This document shows, piece by piece, positions 5,527 through 6,044 of a stretch of 6,044 bases of DNA. The notes under the pieces are model-generated. The model saw nothing but the letters and a program-made list of their open reading frames with translations, was not told the DNA's origin and made no database searches. Location: assembly GCA_003157445.1 (NCBI GenBank), contig PMJN01000501.1, positions 1-6,044 of the forward strand. Reading direction: 5' to 3'. The translations under genes were made by a program, and so were the position numbers. The DNA is from Micrococcales bacterium (lineage in GTDB: Bacteria; Actinomycetota; Actinomycetes; Actinomycetales; Dermatophilaceae). Numbering within the stretch: the first letter of the stretch is position 1; every line of letters begins with the position of its first letter.

Positions 5527-5793
5527 CTAACTGCTCACGATCCACTGGATACCCAGGCCAATCGCCGCCAACACGATAGCGAAGCAGACCGCTGCGGCCA
5601 TAGCCCCCCAGATGTTGCCGAAGTAGATTCTGTCGTCGTCGTCGTCATCAGCGGCCGGCACCGCGGTGGCACCGTTGGCGGGAAGGCTCAGGGCTTTCAG
5701 CCCGATCGCGAAGATGGCGGGTAGCCCGGCTCCGCAGATCAGGCCGAGCATGCAGATCTTCCATAGGGCGTCCCAGTTGACCCAGGCGTTCAC
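5527..5793 (-). CDS. Small two-helix membrane protein (Rv0544c position)
   Basis: This 88-residue protein starts at GTG 5793, preceded by a strong Shine-Dalgarno (GGGGGAGG). The start overlaps the pitA stop by four bases (GTGA), a classic translational coupling. Two hydrophobic segments are clear: about 12-35 (ICMLGLICGAGLPAIFAIGL) and about 62-86 (WGAMAAAVCFAIVLAAIGLG). The loop between them carries six Asp in a row (49-54), encoded by a GAC repeat. Size, topology and place between pitA and the DUF3349 gene match M. tuberculosis Rv0544c. Its role is unknown; the position suggests a link to phosphate uptake, but that is inference. Confidence 0.85.
   Translation of the reverse strand: MNAWVNWDALWKICMLGLICGAGLPAIFAIGLKALSLPANGATAVPAADDDDDDRIYFGNIWGAMAAAVCFAIVLAAIGLGIQWIVSS
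5632..5649. repeat. Trinucleotide repeat coding for poly-Asp
   Basis: (GTC)5ATC on the plus strand, read as GATGAC(GAC)4 on the coding strand, encodes Asp49-54 of the small membrane protein. Slippage by whole units would change the acidic loop length without shifting the frame. Confidence 0.8.
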
Positions 5794-6044
5794 AGGGCCT
5801 CCCCCTTCATCCCGGCGTTTGATGCGGGCGACATGGCACTCACGCTGCCGTGGCCATGGCTGGTACGGACAGTGCTCGGCCAGTCGTCGTTGACGTTCTG
5901 GGGCGTCACCTTCGTCTTACGGGAGAGACGATAGAAGGTAGAGGCGATGACGACCACCGCCAAGAAGACCAGGATGATTCCAGCATTCCCCCCGATACCG
6001 TTGGCGATGGCGTACGCCAGCGCGCCCACGGCACCGGCCGCGGG
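5790..6044 (-). CDS. pitA: PitA-type inorganic phosphate transporter, C-terminal end (cut by right edge)
   Basis: The frame is open to the window edge, so these 84 residues are the C-terminus of a longer protein; M. tuberculosis PitA is a little over 400 residues. The start of the fragment (PAAGAVGALAYAIANGIGG) is the end of the next-to-last helix and its loop. 'GIILVFLAVVVIASTFY' (22-38) is the last helix. 'SRKTKVTPQNVNDDW' (41-55) matches the PitA family end, R(R/K)xxVxxxNVNxxW, and a non-conserved polar tail follows. Pit carriers import metal-phosphate with protons across the inner membrane. A GTG at 6029 could be read as a start of a 79-residue protein, but it has no ribosome site and the family match continues upstream, so I treat it as internal. 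It leads the operon with the small membrane protein and the DUF3349 gene. Confidence 0.82.
   Translation of the reverse strand, partial: PAAGAVGALAYAIANGIGGNAGIILVFLAVVVIASTFYRLSRKTKVTPQNVNDDWPSTVRTSHGHGSVSAMSPASNAGMKGEAL

Noticed and set aside
5790..6029. Independent 79-residue membrane protein starting at GTG 6029
   Set aside because: There is no ribosome site, and the frame continues open to the window edge with sequence matching the PitA C-terminal region.

Overview
The window looks like chromosomal DNA of a high-GC actinobacterium, most probably in the Mycobacteriales (Mycobacterium, Gordonia, Rhodococcus, Nocardia and relatives). The best evidence is the right end. There, the 3' end of a PitA-type phosphate transporter, a small two-helix membrane protein and a DUF3349 protein sit in the order known from Mycobacterium tuberculosis (pitA/Rv0545c, Rv0544c, Rv0543c). 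A gene of the F420-linked nitroreductase-like (Ddn) family and a DinB/DUF664 protein fit the same group. Codon use is GC-rich throughout, with GTG starts common.

Layout from left to right. Positions 2-319 (-) hold the N-terminal third of an amidohydrolase that runs off the left edge. A 294-base divergent gap follows, then a DinB-family gene at 626-1237 (+). A Ddn-family gene at 1354-1824 (-) converges on it. A two-helix membrane protein lies at 1958-2203 (+). From 2298 to the right edge every gene is on the minus strand: a cytidine deaminase-ASCH fusion (2298-3011), a VOC/glyoxalase-fold protein (3176-3556), an antibiotic-biosynthesis-monooxygenase-fold protein (3681-3977), an unrecognised small ORF (4117-4431), a MOSC-domain protein (4455-4880), and the DUF3349/membrane protein/pitA group (5130-6044). 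I saw no tRNA, rRNA, CRISPR array, transposase or phage gene.

The left and central genes look like an accessory set of small, independent detoxification or salvage enzymes, not one pathway. The pitA-membrane protein-DUF3349 group is a compact operon, with a 4-base overlap and then a 13-base gap, each with a strong Shine-Dalgarno sequence.

Most interesting is the fusion of a cytidine deaminase to an ASCH domain. The ASCH half keeps the Lys/Thr/Glu residues that E. coli YqfB uses to hydrolyse N4-acetylcytidine, so one polypeptide may turn N4-acetylcytidine into cytidine and then uridine. Three other genes carry unusual internal changes: a 72-bp in-frame insertion with 31-bp direct repeats in the DinB gene, a probable in-frame loss of the cofactor-binding segment in the Ddn-family gene, and a MOSC gene whose N-terminal half is not recognisable.
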